Below are positions 33,055-48,000 of a DNA stretch of 64,000 nt, in pieces. The position numbers and the translations under genes are program-made. A model generated the notes under the pieces. The model was not told the origin of the DNA, searched no databases, and was given only the letters and a program-made list of their open reading frames with translations. Within the stretch, counting starts at the first letter, position 1, and each line of letters opens with the position of its first letter. The stretch is from positions 55,606,244-55,670,243 of the forward strand of contig OY754327.1 in assembly GCA_963573305.1 (NCBI GenBank), in the 5' to 3' direction. The stretch is from Pyrrhosoma nymphula (lineage: Eukaryota > Arthropoda > Insecta > Odonata > Coenagrionidae).

Positions 33055-36000
33055 GTATGATATTTCTGAAAATGAGCAATAATCATAATATGTATGCTCC
33101 TTAAGTCATGGTGTCATTATTGATGTCGTTAAAAGGATAAATTAACAAAGATATACGCAGGGCAAGGACAAGCGACAACTAATAGAAGGCTTGCGAAAGG
33201 AACCCACCATAAATTTTAATTGGAGCACTAAAATTGCAAAACTAGCAGTTTATGTAAGTAGTGTTTTCCTTACAAAAATAAAGAACTGGAGTAGGATTTT
33301 TTTTACATAAATCGATAATATCTCTTGAATCGATAATCTCTTGAATATATCAAGAGAAATTTAACTCTAGACTTCCCCTAAAATTTGATATTTTATTTTA
33401 ACAGGCTGAATCAAAAATGAAGTCGATGAGAGGAAATAACTTTCCCAAAAACGGAGTTGAATCTATTATCAATACAAATTTGAGCCTCAAGAGTAACTTC
33501 AGCTCATTGCTGAGCCGATTATGACAAAATCTCACACTGTGAAATTGTTTTTGATGACGTCATAATATTTAGGAAAAAAAGAAAGGCAGTTCAGCAAATA
33601 TCAAATATAAAGAGAGGCTTTAGATTTGTAGCTATTGAGCAGCGTGAAAGAACCAAGTTATAAATGACAGCATAAAAATCAATGCGATTGACGCGCGTGT
33701 TGAAAGCATCCGTCCAAGTAAAAACCTAATATTTTTTTCTAAAATCATAACTAGAGATACCAGAGTCCTGATAATAAGAATAATATACCTACATAATCCG
33801 GGGGCATCAGTTTCATACCGGGCAACTTGGTTCTTCCAATTCAGGTATACCACCTCAATATATGTACAACATGCATTGCCGTTATTATTACCTTGGGCAC
33901 TGTGAAGCGAAGCGGAACAAACAACTGGCGCTCGTACGCATACGTCGGATAAGTAGTCAAATATGACTGACAGCAGCCGTCACCTTGAAACCTTTAGTTA
34001 AAATGCGAAAAACAAAAAATTCTATCAACCACTGAGAAATTTATTACACAACGTAGAGATTATACTATTTTTCAAACATTAAAATGGCAGATATTGCCAT
34101 ATCAGATGTCATGATGAATTTTTGCGACTGATGCTGCCAGTTAAGTAAACTTCGCCACATACAAGCATTTTCTCTGTCACGCAGTTTCGCAGGAAGACAC
34201 AGATTACGACGTCACTTCCCGAATATGAGGAAATGAAGAATCACCTTCCTGATATTTTAGAACGGCAATTAGTCGCACACCTTAGTGAAAGTACACCTTA
34301 ACGTGGATTGGAACACGGCCTTGGACACCCGCGTTGGGTTTGGTTCGCGTTGCTGAAGTCAGTGTACATGAAACGTATACTTTCATTGGCATTTTGTTTC
34401 TTAGTGGGTACGTACCTCTTCCGAGGTGAAGAATGTTCTGGGAGATGAGTGATGATGTCAATAATAAACTAGTTAACAATTCTAAAAGCCACTTTAGATT
34501 TAAGGAGATTCTATTTGTGCGTGCTTCATGTTTCTGACAATGGCACCATAAACCCAGCAGACAAAATGGCGAAGATTAGGCCACTAGTTGATTAATTTTT
34601 AATTGATTCTATGAATGTGGTTTTTGTTGCTTATGCAATTTAAAATTAAAATAAAATTTCGATGTGATGATTGGAAAACGTGGCTGCAATCACTTTTTAA
34701 AAGGAAAACCAATCAGATTCGGGTATTAGGCTTGGGTTATGGGTCAGAGGAATGGTTACTGTACTCAGTTTGATCTTTATCACGGGAAAAATAGGGCTTA
34801 GTGCTAGATCACAAGATGTTGGACTAGGTGAATCCCTAGTCATTGAATTTGGCTATATACACATTAGGTAATCCCCGAATAATAGGTTAAATATTTTCGT
34901 TGACAACTTTTTCATCTCTGCAAAGCTGATTGATCACCTTACCAATAAAGGAATGTGTGCAACGGGAACAGCTCACCCAAATCGCACAGGACGCTGTCCA
35001 TTTCCGAAAAAAAAGTAATGCAAATGCGCAACAGGGGGGTAGAATGTAACTTACAGGAATTTTGAGTCAATGAATAAAACCACTGCCATCATGTGAAGGA
35101 CAATACCCTTGTTACTATGTTGCCAAACGACTATATGGTGCAGCCGCTGCAAGAGGCTAAGAGTAACTCGGCATAAGATTTTTAAAAACGTATCACAGTC
35201 CCTCAGACATACATGTTATCACAATGTAATAAAAACATTGGCGAAGTAGACTAGATGGGCAAAGTAATTACAACCCACGCCATTAATATTCGCGGAAAAA
35301 AGTGGCACATCCCTATTGTATTCTGGATTTTTGATGCCACCATGTATGGACATGGACAGCTAGCAAACATAATGGTCTTGTCTTGGACCTCACCTTCCGT
35401 ACGAAGGTAGTTCAAACCTTATTTCAGAATTATGGGACCACAGCAAAGCGTACGGGATCCGCGAAGAGTATTGTAAGTGCACCTCTACGCTTAAATCATG
35501 GTGGGAACCTGATTATGTATACCTGATTATATCAACAGATGCACGACGCTGATGTGGATGAACATGCACGACATATTATTTGAGCACTTTCACTATATTT
35601 AACTAACTGTGCATGTGATCTTTTTAATTTTTTTATTTAGATTCCATATTTGTATTTAATTTTGATTTTAACAAATATCTTTACACGTGACGTAGATTTT
35701 TATCACTGTATTATTTTTACATTAATTTTTATTAATATTTATACATTGGAAACATACTAGTGCACCAAAAATGGTTTGGCAAAAAAAGTAAATATTTCAT
35801 TTTTATGAAATATTAGCAGAAGGTACCCGTTGGAATTCAACGGGTGTGAAAAACATTGAACTTATTTTATAAGAAAACCACAAAGCCTCAAGAATACTGC
35901 CAGCGTGATCATTTGAGGAGTTAGTAACCTATCTTGTATGTTGTGTTCGTTGTAGTAGACACGATGACCATTTTCCAGGTGCACGGAGAGATGAGTGGCT

Positions 36001-39000
36001 GTTGATCCTCTATCATGCACGGGAAACCCAAAAATAGGCCACGCAGACTCATTACTACTACATTAACAGCTAGTCTCAGTAGTGAACGGACGTGTCTGCT
36101 GCTACCGGCCTCTGGCTTTCGACACGACGTTGTACTTCTTCTGTCTGCTACGAGACCTTTAAAATGCCGAGCAGCTGCATTTCCAGTGTCCAATTGGTTA
36201 AGCGATCGCAAAAGATATTAATTTGTAATATGTGCAACGGTAATTATCATCTTTCATGCACCACCTTGACGGATAATGTATCTACGGGCGCTCGAAGATT
36301 TACAGCAATCATGGTGTTGTGACGTTTGTACTTCTAAAGCTTGGTCAAAACGCGGGGATGAAACCCCGGTTTCTGGGAGACCGGAACCCCGGTGAGACAC
36401 CCGGCAGACGTGCAGTTGTCACCCAACTCCTCCGATTCCATGGCAACGATGCTGAAAGATCTTCTTGAACGAGTGAAGTCGCTACAGGAAAATCTGAGTG
36501 AGTTCAAGACGAAACTCTCTTCTCTGCAAGAGTCATCGTATGAACATCCGCAAGCGCTTACCCTCATGAATGAATCAACATCAAACATTCATGGTCGATT
36601 AGATGCAGTGATTGATGAAAAATCGGCTTTAAAGACACGTGTGGCCCTTCTTAAATTCTCTTAAGGCTCGGTTAAATCAAGTGGAGCAAGATTCACTGAG
36701 GAATGTTATAGAAATTCATGGTATTCCTTATAAAAAGGCGAAATAGTTGAAGCGCTAGTTTTCCATACAGGGAGTCTCTTGGAGTCAAACTGGAGGCTCA
36801 GGATATTGATGAATGCTATCGGCTTAAAACTAGGTCATTGACTACCTCCAATGTTAAGCCGTCTATTATAAAGGTCCGTTTTACGCGCAGTAAATTGGCT
36901 AGAGAGCTTCTGGAGGCTCGTCGAGTCAAAAGAGACCTCACCACTAAGGATCTAGATTTCGGTGTAGACACTGCCCAAACTGTTTTTGTAAACGAGTGCC
37001 TTAGTACTACTAATCGTAAAATATATGCCTTGGCGAGGGAATACAAAAATGTAGGTAAACTGAAGTACCTGTGGATTCGGGATGGGAAGATGTTTGCAAG
37101 GGAGAAGGATGGGGCAGAACGACTAATAATCCGTAGTGAGGCGGACTTGCAGTTCCTGAAATGATAGTGGTTAAATTGTGCATGTGAGGGCAACTTGGCC
37201 TGTAATCCTGTGCCCTCCAATGTCACCCCTAATAACTCCCGGCCTAACAATATGTCTTGTGTATTAAACCTGTGCCATGTTAATGGTCAATCTATTTCAG
37301 CGCATATTGATGAATTTCGTGTCTATTTTTCAAACAAGAATTATCATGTGATCTGTGTCTCTGAATCGTGGTTGACAAGTTACATTACTTATGATGTGGT
37401 AGGGCTTAAAGGATATCAACTTGCTCGTCACGATCGTGTCGGTAGAGTTGGAGGTGGTGTGTGTGTATACATAAAGGAGAAACTTTACTTTAAAATAATA
37501 GAAATGTCAAATACTGCTCATTATCAACCTGAATACATTTTCATTGAAATAACTGCTACAGAAGGTAAACTTTTGTTTTGTGTCTTATATAGACCACCCA
37601 AAATCAGTTAAGTTACGAAAGAATTTGAAGACGCTATTTCAAAATACTTCTCTACTTATGTTAATGTTATATTATGTGGTGACTTTAATGTTGATATGTT
37701 GAAACACACTTATGAGAGTATGTACTTAAAGAATTTTCTGTATTGTTATAATCTCTACCTTATGCCACTACAACCAACACACAACCTGCCTGGAAGTAAC
37801 ACATTGCTGGGTCTAGTTATTGTTGACGATGTGTCTAAGATTGTTGATTTTGGTCAGTGTTCTGTAAACTTTCTGTCCGAGCATGATTTGGTGCATGTTA
37901 AATATAGGTTTAAATTTAATAAATGTAAGCCTCCATTGATCAGTTTCCATGATTTCAGCCAATTCGATCTCTCGAGGTTTGAAGACGACTGGTATGCCGT
38001 ACCATGGAAAAATGTTTTTACAACCCATAATATTGAGGAAAAAATAACGGTTTAATTTTTTTGTCACCAGTCTGTTTGAACTTCATGCTCCAATGAAAAA
38101 TGTAAAGGTTAAACGAATGCCTGCTCCCTGGATTACAGGGGAGATTAGAGCTATTATGGCTCAACGAGATCAAACACGTAATGCGTTTCAAAGAACAAAA
38201 CTTGTATCTTGTTGGGAAAAATATAAGGAATTAAGAAATAGGGCAATGAAGATGCAAACTCAGGCAAAGAAAGATTACTTTGTCAAGTGTTTTACTGACA
38301 AAACCAGCTCACGCTCAGTGTGGCAAGAAATTCGGCGCTTAGGACTTGGGAATAATGGTAAAGCGCAGGTTAATATTAATTATCCGTTGAACGAACTGAG
38401 TATTTTATAGTTACCCCAACTGCTGGTAATACTACTGACAATATTGATTCTTTGTTACATGAGGGACAAGGTAGCCCGAATCATGTCCCGGTAGTTGTAG
38501 AGAATTTCGAAGTCAAAAGCGAGTTGTTATTTTTTCCTCATTTTACCCCCGATTTACTACTTCAATATATATCAATGATAAAGTCTAACGCATCTGGTAT
38601 TGATGGCATTAGTATAAATTTTATTAAAATGATTCTTCCGCTTGCATTACCTATGATATTAAATATTTACAATTGTTCCCTGAATTATTCTACTTTTCCC
38701 GCATCATGGAAATTTGCCCTTATTAGACCTATACAGAAAAATTCTAACCCAACAGGTACGTCTCATTATTGCCCCATATCCATATTAAGCGCCCTATCCA
38801 AACCTCTCGAGAGACTTGTCTTTAATCACACCATAGATCACCTTTCTCGCAATAACTTGTAGGAAAATTATCAATCAGGTTTTCGCAAAGATCATAGCAC
38901 GCAGTCCGCACTAATCAAAATTATTGATGATAGTCGTCATGCTATAGATAATAGAAAAATAATCATACTCGTTCTATTTGACTTTAGTAAAGCTTTTAAC

Positions 39001-42000
39001 TGTGTAAATCACGACATTCTCTTGTACATGGGCGTAAAACTTTTACCATTAAGCGATACATAATATAGTAACTTTCTAAAATAATTATTATAGAGTGATT
39101 TCAAGAAAACAGGGACAGCTTTTGCTTGAATTAAGCGTTTATAATTCTAAAAAATAATTGTAAACAGAAATCTAACTATATTTACCTATAGTCTCTCAAC
39201 TTAAGTTCCGTAGATATCACATATGAAGCCTATGTAAAATTTAATACTTTGTTCATCAAGTGTGAATTTTTCCAAAAAGTTGAAATTACTAACGATTGAC
39301 ATTATCCTTCATATTTAGGTCCAATAAAATGGCCCATCATGGGTAACATCTTCCAGATGAAGATAAATATTTGAAGAATTTTATTATTTTTTATGCATGT
39401 AAAATTGTTTGATCATACAAAGTAAATAGATTTTTAAATATTAATTTTAAAGATAAAAAAATGCATGTTCCCTTCAGCACTTAGTTACCCAAAGTACTTC
39501 ACGCCCGTTTTCGACCCAGGCTACTACTCTGACATGGAGTACTGCAGAAATTGAGCATTTTTTTAAAGGAGTTCTGGGACCATTTGCACCACATTGAAAC
39601 CAAAATTACCGAATATCTTAGAAAATATTTGTCTGGGTTTAAATGAGTAAGAGTATCTCCATCGTTCATGCGCATATTGAAATGCAGAAGGGCAGGGTTA
39701 CAGACAGTAGACCACATACGGATACGATTCATCGTCTTTCCTTCCTGCGAATTTAAAACATTGAAACTCAAAGTAAAATTATGGCATTATGTATCTAAGC
39801 GCCTATGGCCCTAATTCGGTTGAAATGAAAGGTATGTTTTTACAAAAGGTACATTCATATTCATTTCCAAAGTGTATATGTACTTCCAAGACACCAATTT
39901 TAAGCTTTACAGTCACCTCACCGGAATGGTGTAGTGTGAAACTTTTACCATTAAGCGATACATAATATAGTAACTTTCTAAAATAATTATTATAGAGTGA
40001 TTTCAAGAAAACAGGGACAGCTTTTGCTTGAATTAAGCGTTTATAATTCTAAAAAATAATTGTAAACAGAAATCTAACTATATTTACCTATAGTCTCTCA
40101 ACTTAAGTTCCGTAGATATCACATATGAAGCCTATGTAAAATTTAATACTTTGTTCATCAAGTGTGAATTTTTCCAAAAAGTTGAAATTACTAACGATTG
40201 ACATTATCCTTCATATTTAGGTCCAATAAAATGGCCCATCATGGGTAACATCTTCCAGATGAAGACAGATGGATACACCCACAGAACTATGTCCAAATGG
40301 CACAAGAAATACGGGGAGGTGGTCGGATTTTTTGTCGGCGATTCCCCTGTGGTGCTTATATCAGGTTTTTCGGCTATTCAGGAAGGATTACTAAGGGAAG
40401 ACTTCAGCGGCCGATTGGGAAATAGAGTGTTGCAAATTATGAACGACGGACAAAGATTGGGTAAGTGTTAAAACTTCACGTCTTAGAGCCTGGCGGAGGT
40501 CGAAAAACTTTTCTATGGTCCAAATCACTCACCTTAAATAAAAGACGGAGATTTCTCTTTTAATTGGGCATCGCATCGATTGATAATAGATATTGAGCAC
40601 ATCTTAATTTATCTGGTTCTAGTGCCAGAGTTTTAAATATTTATAACTCTCCTACGAAGCAAAAAATATACTAAGGGCCGGCTTTATTATGTCTGGTAAA
40701 ACGGGTCGTTAGGTAACGTGGACGTTATATCAATGTGGACGTTAACAGGAGGTTGGGTTTTATAAAGCAAATCAGACCGCCGGTTAATTGACATGAGCTC
40801 TAACGACAAAAGAGCGTACTTACAACAGTTCTCATACCGCGAAAAGCGAAAAAAATGAATAACGCTAGTAAAACAACACAACGGAGGTTTTTTAGATTCA
40901 TTTACGAGCGTGGCAACGAGTATTTGCGCGAAATGGACGGGAAGAAGAGCTCGACTTTCAGCAGCGAGGAGCAAATGCTACTCAAAGAATTAATTTTGGT
41001 GCCAGACGTAATCGAAAATAAAAATAGTGATGCTGTGACGGAAAAAAAGGTAAGTACAAATATAAATTGAATGCTTTTATAAATACTACGTGATCGACAA
41101 ATTACTGATACGTGATTCATTTAACCAGGAAGAAGCATGGACAGTAATCGAAATGAAATTCCATACTAAAGTATCCATTTCGAGGACGTGGTCTCAGCTT
41201 CGAGTTAAATATGACAACTTGAATAAGGGAACTAAGAGAGCAATAGAAGCTAATAGGGAGGCTGCACGACAAACCGGGGTTGGGCTAATTCCTGGGACAT
41301 CATTGACCCCGATACATGAAAAAATAACTTCACTTCTCGGATAATTGGTGTCTGGGTTCAATAATTCCCATGACTCTGACGCCATAATTGAAGGTACATG
41401 ATTTATCTTTACACCTATTTTGTAAACTCTCCATTTTTTGCTCTTTTTATGTTGATCGTTTTCCTTTACTTCTTCAGCTGGAAACAGCTTGCAGCAGACT
41501 AAGGAGTTGGAGACCTAAGAGGTTATCCGAAAATTTTCACAACCACAATTTGCCACTTCATGAACTAGTATACAATTTCGGCTATAATACCTCAATGGAT
41601 AAGTTTAACATTTACTTTCTTCTGTAACAAGGTACTTGAACAACAGGAAATAGATTCCAAAAAGCTTATCACTTCATTTTATCCATTGTACTTTTCACTT
41701 AACTCTATTGCTTGTGGTGGCCATTTGTCACTTTTAACAATGAATCAACTGTTTCGCAGGAATCACAAGGAAATATATCATCCACTCCAATCGCAGGTAA
41801 CTGAATTTATATGTATATAATGATGCATAAACCTAATGAAGGCTTTCCAGCCCTCATATCCTGTTCTCCATAGTTTTAACATGGTGAAGTATCAATTCAA
41901 TCCTGTTCATAAACAGTTTGGATTTCTCACACAGTATCCCTCACAATTCTGTTGAAAAATTCATCAATCAGAGGCCATGAGTTAATATAAATGTCTATTG

Positions 42001-45000
42001 GAAGTGATAATTATGAAAAAATGAATTTGATAGTATCACCTCAATTATAACGACGAAAATGTGATTAAACTATTCCAACTAAATCCACACTAGAGCAAAA
42101 CCTCCTGCAGACTAGAGCAAAAAAGTGTACCTATGTGCACCTTTACCATACACACCAATAAGTATGGTTCAAATCAGTGTTATCATCAGGAAATTTCTTG
42201 TTGACAAATATCTTAAGTAATCTAATGCATCAGATTTCTGAAGTAATCTGATGTATTTGCCATCACCGTCTTAGCATTACTGGTACAACACACTAAATCA
42301 TGACACATCATCAAAAATATTTATAAGTTCATAGACTTCAACAAAAAATTATTAAGTACAAGGAATGGTTTTTAAGTTAACTAAGACAGTTTTTCTTTCA
42401 AGAAATTAAATGATTGCCAGAGGTGGTGTTGTTTATAATAGGTTAATAATTGACTTGAAAACTTTCTTTCATATAAAGTAAAAATATTTGTTACAGTTGA
42501 ATTGTTTACTAGAAACAAATGAGGAAAAAATTAGATAGAAGTCACGGAGAGTTAGAAGTATACTTAGAATTACAACCAGCATTATCTTTGAACACAATGG
42601 AAATTTATGTATTCATTATTGCACACACCTATTCCTCTTTAGTAGGTCAGCAACCAAGCACTATTCAGAAACATTAAGAGCCAAAGATTAATAAGCTAAT
42701 TCAAGTAAAACTTGAGCTGGTGGCACTGCAGAAGAAACTGCTTTTGGAGGCTGACATGAGAGCCCAAGATAATATTCAAATACGGGAGGTAAAAGCAAAT
42801 GAGGAAAAGATAAATTTAAAAAAATTAAACTTTAATGCAAAAACTAGAAAATGAGACGAAATGAATGAATTGGATAAGGTAGTTTACTTGTGATTACATC
42901 TTAATAACAGATATTTTTCAATAATTATATTGGTTTAATTTTTGTTTTTTACTTAAAAATATTTTAACTGCAATGTAATTATACTACTTCAATTGGTTAA
43001 AGGTACTAGATTTGTAGCATGCCGCTTTGTCTGAAAATAATGGAACCTTCTGACAAGTCACGTGGCTAAGAAGGATCTAGAATGTATATATATAGGTATG
43101 TAATAAAGGCATTATTATTATAAATCTAAATTTTCCTTAACTTTGCACATCACCAACTTAAGTGATAAATGGGGATAGGGTTGGTGTGGTGGCTAGAGTA
43201 CTGACTTCCCATCCCAAGGGCCATGGTTCAAATCCCGGCGGTGATGGAGATTTTGAGTGGAGTCCCGATCCCTACTTCGGTGCTATCTGGAGAGCACTTC
43301 TAGTATATTACTCCGTCCGTCGGGTGGTATGTTAAATCGTGGACCCCTTGGCGCCTTTTGTTACGAGCAGGCTAATACCGACGACGGGTTTCTCTCCAAA
43401 CCAATAATCCTTCCCCTACCAGTCACCCCAACTTCCCTCAATGGAGAAAATAACCTCAGCTGTCGGTCGCCTTCCAAATAGACGAATAACATAAGTTCCG
43501 AATAACATAAGTTCACAACACAAATTCAGTAACATTTGTCCTAACTATAAAAAAGCAGCACAGCATCAAAGCATTATGTTATAAGGAAAAATATAACGAA
43601 GAAGGTATTACAAATGATACCATATGATAACTAAAAATAAAATATAAATGAAAAAAATAACAATGAACACTAGAGGCTTTACAGTAATTGATGAAAATGG
43701 TTGAGGAATGGTAGGTGAATGTAGCTATTTTCTGTTTCTCTCGCAACAATAGCCGCCTACCGAGGAACCTTGCGCCCGACAATCATATCTTCCGCTTCAT
43801 CATCGCCGATATCGTTCAGTAATTAATCACTAAGTCCACCATAATGACTATAACAGTACCGTCATATAACTCGGTAATATTCACGCTAACTCTTTAACTT
43901 AACCATCGATTACAAAACTGAATTTTGAATTTAAGCGGCCGTTCACTTTAACGTCCAGTTTAACCAGACATTATAAAACCAGCCCTATGAGAATAACCAA
44001 ATATAGGCTATATGAATCGTATCATTGTTAATCGGTCAATAACGTATTTGGAATTCGTTTGAAATGATGACTGTGAATAAAAAAATAGATACTTATCTAT
44101 TTTTAGAGTCTATAAATACTGGACTGAATGATTCTTCCGCCCATATTACACTGGTGTTTTAGATCGTGATAAAGGCTAAAATGTTACCGTAAACCTAACC
44201 TTAATATTTGATAACACTTCAGGCATTGTTAACACTGATGGTGAAGCCTGGAAAGAACAACGAGGATTCGCTTACAATCACCTAAGAGAAAATAATATTG
44301 GTAAGTGCTCACAAGAAAAAATAATACACGAGGAAGTGAAAGCAGTCTTGAATGATATTGAACGCGCGACCGGAGGATCGACGAAAGGCTACTCGAACCC
44401 GGTGAGTATATTTGTAACAGTGAAAGCATACTTAATAGAGGAATAAGTGAGAGTAATTTACTTAACTCAGAGCTATGCATGGCGTATTAAAATAAAAGCT
44501 AGGTCTTTTGGATTTTACATACAGCAGCACAATATTAATGAGCGATGTTAAAATACATCAAAATAGGAATTAAAATTTTAATCGAATGGAAAAACATTTA
44601 TCCATCTCCCCTCAATTCAAAGAATCAAATGCGCTTTTTCATCAACCTCTGGTCGTCTTCATCGGCGAATTTAAAACCCTGATTATTTTTTAAAATTGAC
44701 GTACTTAATGTTTTTATCACATTCATCAAAAATTATAATAGAAATTATATTACTACTAGCGGAGGGTACCCGCTGAAATTCAACGGGCGAGAAAAACATT
44801 GAACTTATTTTATAAGAAAACCACAAAGCCTGAACAAAAACTGTCAGCGTGGTCATTGTGGGAGTTCGTAATCTATCTTGTGCGTTGTGTTCGTTGTAAT
44901 AGACACGCTGACCGTTTTCCAGGTGCACGGAGAGATGAGTGACTGTTGGTCCACTTTTATGCACGGGAAAACCAAAAATGGGCCACGCGAACTCATTACT

Positions 45001-48000
45001 TCTTAAATAGCACCAAAGTTGATTAATGATCACTTCGTCCCTCCGGTTCTCTTGAGCCGTCTTCTGAGTGGTTTACGGCTTCATCGCTTCTCTTGTATAC
45101 ATACATATACATGCATTCAATGACTTAAATGAGTTGCACTATTCAACTTTAATATGTGCGTTGAGTATCTTAATCAGAATTGGAGAGCAGGGTACAATCC
45201 AGCGGTTGACAACGTCAAAAGGAGCATTTGTAGCAGCAGCCATGTTTATTTGACCTGATAGGAGATCCTCCGTAACCCGGACTGCGCCTTCGGCATAAAA
45301 AGTAGCCATAATCATTAGTTTCGGTTGCTAAATAAAACATCTATGGTGATTCTTAGTGAACTTGCCGATTTTCATGCACGGATGTCGTTCATTGCGCAGA
45401 ATTTCCGTTCTTCGTTCAGGTCAGAAGCATGTAGTGACGTCATTATAATTTCCGCCATCTTAAAACAGATTGAAGTTTCGAAACAGATGGGTCTATATTT
45501 GAACCAGATTTATAGCTAATTACCCGTCCGTAGGTTGGGTTAGGATGAAATTTGTGCGGTTCTTAACGTAACCCGAGAAACACCACGGAGAGATGCTCAT
45601 GAGATCACTGGTGGGCATGTCTTTGAGCATCCCAGTCTAACCTTTATCGTTTTTCATGCAAGGACTCAGTTACTCGCCAAGAAGACATTCCTCGCGCTTT
45701 AGAAGATTTTTTTGAAAGGTTACTCTTTTTTCTATTAGGCATAATGATTGATATATTTCTAAGCCCAAGGAGGGGATACACAGCGGCGAGTGAGTCTTGA
45801 ATAGACAACTTGATGATAGAATGATTGTAAGTTAGCTGCACTTTAACACTTTTGAACATATATAAAGAACTCTTAACGTTTACGATGTGGTAATTGGTCT
45901 AAAAAACAGTTGATGAGAGACAATGAGAGGCAGATGGGTACCCCGTCAGAGATCACGACGACATCAGATCACACGACAACAGATCCCGAAGAACAGATCA
46001 CGAAGACAATACATCTACATCATCTACATACTACCCCGCAAGCCGCCGCCTCAATAGGCGTGTGGCGGGGGGTGTTAGGACACCAGCCGTTTACAGATAA
46101 AAAGGAAACGCTCTAATGAAATTACGCCTAGCATTTATTATAGTCCCTTATTGTTCGGGGGAAAAACGAATTCCCATACCTATCCGTTCGGCAAAATATC
46201 TCTCTTAATTTATCGTTTCTGTCGGACCTGGAAATATAGTGGGGTTCTAATAGGATGTTCTCCGTGTCGCTCTGAAAGATATCTATTCTCAATTGTTCAA
46301 GCAATCTAACAAGGGGAGTGTCCGATAACCGGGTCGCAGATCTTGATGAAAATTGGTATGCATATAGAACTCTGAATGCTTTTCACGAATCACCCCACAT
46401 ATGGGCGTATATATTCAATAGTTTAAACAAAAAAGGCGTTTAAAGATTTAAAGATGTTATAAAAACCCTTTATATCACCGGGCCGTATCAAGGTGGTTTG
46501 GTCCAGTGGTTAGCGTACTGGGCTTCGGAGCGAAGGGACCGTGTTCGATTCCCGTCGGCGACAAATTTTTTTATGCTTATTTTCTTTGTTTTTCCGTCGT
46601 GGAATTCTCTGTTAAAATCTAATTTTTACTTTTCTATTCGAAGTTTTTTTTTATGAGTGGAAATATTTTTTTCGCGAATACCATAGGGCTTATTTTTTCT
46701 TCTTTCGCGCGAAGTCAACGTAATTTCTTTGTTTCCCCATTCTTTCACCACGCAAACTTGATTTGTTCCTTCATTTGCAAGATATCCTCCTGTTGATATA
46801 ATAATAATACAATAGTCTAAATATTTGTTACATCATTATTTATAAGTCCCACGATCAAAGATCCCCGTTTTCTTGTTTTGCCGTGCATTGAAAAAAGGAC
46901 GGGAAAGTGTGATCGGATTATCTACTAATTTCTGTAATCGAATCACCATTTCTCGATCTAAATACATACAAATAAATACATTGTAATAAGGCTCGTGTTG
47001 GCGAGTGGCGAGAGTGACCACTTGCAGAAAATGTCCATGGCAGCGCAGGAAGGAACCCCTTTCCCAGCGCTTCCGTTCGACCATCTAACTGTTGTTTTCC
47101 GAAGGCATTATTGGCCCTATCTTCGACCCTTCCTCAAATCCTTTTTTTCGTCAGCATTCCTAAAGAGAGTAACCACATCACGAGGATTGGGAACCGAATG
47201 GTTTTTCAATGAAACATATGATATTAAGCACGGAAGTCAATTGAATTCTGTCTCAATATTATAATTAATATAATAAATAATAAAATAATAATAAATTTAC
47301 AAGGTAAATAAGTCAATCGCCAATCTTTTTCTGTCATTGTTGGCATCTCTCCGGATAGTAGTCGTCAAAAAGACATTTAAAACACAAAAATTTAGGACAC
47401 CAAGAACACCTTGTGAAACTTTGTTCACCACAATCACATTTTGTTTTCAAAATATCTTCTGGAAACAAAACTTGTTTTACATTAAAGAAAACCTGTCGCT
47501 CACTAGAGAGTCTGGAAGCAAACCATGATTTCATAAGCATTGGTCGAAACACTGGCGCGGACAACTGTTTGTGAATGAGCGCATGAACTTTTATCACTCT
47601 CGCAGATGAGTTGTCACGATTTGAATTCGTTAGAATAAATATTTTAACTTGTCTATAGAAATAAACGTTACAGAGTGCAAATCGGAGTAAAATTTCGGCG
47701 GAATAACCTTAATTGTGCAGGTAGGTTCATTGGAGTCGTCCTTAAACCGTTCGTCGTACAGTGCCTGATTCGTTTGTCCCGCCCAGGAATCGGTGAAAAG
47801 AAGAAACTTTTCTTTTTTCGCGAATGGCGCCAATACCTTGTTCAAAGCATTTAATACGTGCTTGTCAAAAGTTTTCCAGATTTGGAACAAGTCACAAATA
47901 GTGACTTTCCTCTGTCGAATCTTATGTTTTTGTTTAAAACGATTTGTCCACGTCATAGAAGCGTTGAACTGAAAGTCCTCGGCCAAAAATTGAGATGCTG

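Larger units (their letters stand above)
36100..39036 (+). mobile_element. Decayed non-LTR retrotransposon (CR1/Rex-like)
   Basis: ORF1 and ORF2 remnants lie in order on the + strand, in P450 intron 1. The element stops abruptly in the RT domain at the edge of the duplicated block 39037-39363, so its 3' end is missing. Confidence 0.8.
40675..43985. mobile_element. Transposase-less DNA element carrying a SANT gene
   Basis: The left end GGGCCGGCTTTATTATGTCTGG is mirrored at the right end (CCAGACATTATAAAACCAGCCC), giving imperfect 27-bp inverted repeats, with inner GTGGACGTTA/TAACGTCC echoes. Flanking trinucleotides are TAA and TAT, a possibly decayed TWA duplication. It holds only a Myb/SANT-like gene, so it resembles a Harbinger derivative that lost its transposase. 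SINE copy 2 (43178-43500) inserted later. It occupies P450 intron 2. Confidence 0.65.

Noticed and set aside
33632..33853. Minus-strand frame of 73 residues with hydrophobic end
   Set aside because: It has no splice sites, no recognised family and no neighbours; it is likely chance.
46491..46572. Functional tRNA gene in transposon B
   Set aside because: The A/B boxes and T-run are good, but the acceptor and anticodon stems do not form, so I call it tRNA-like only.
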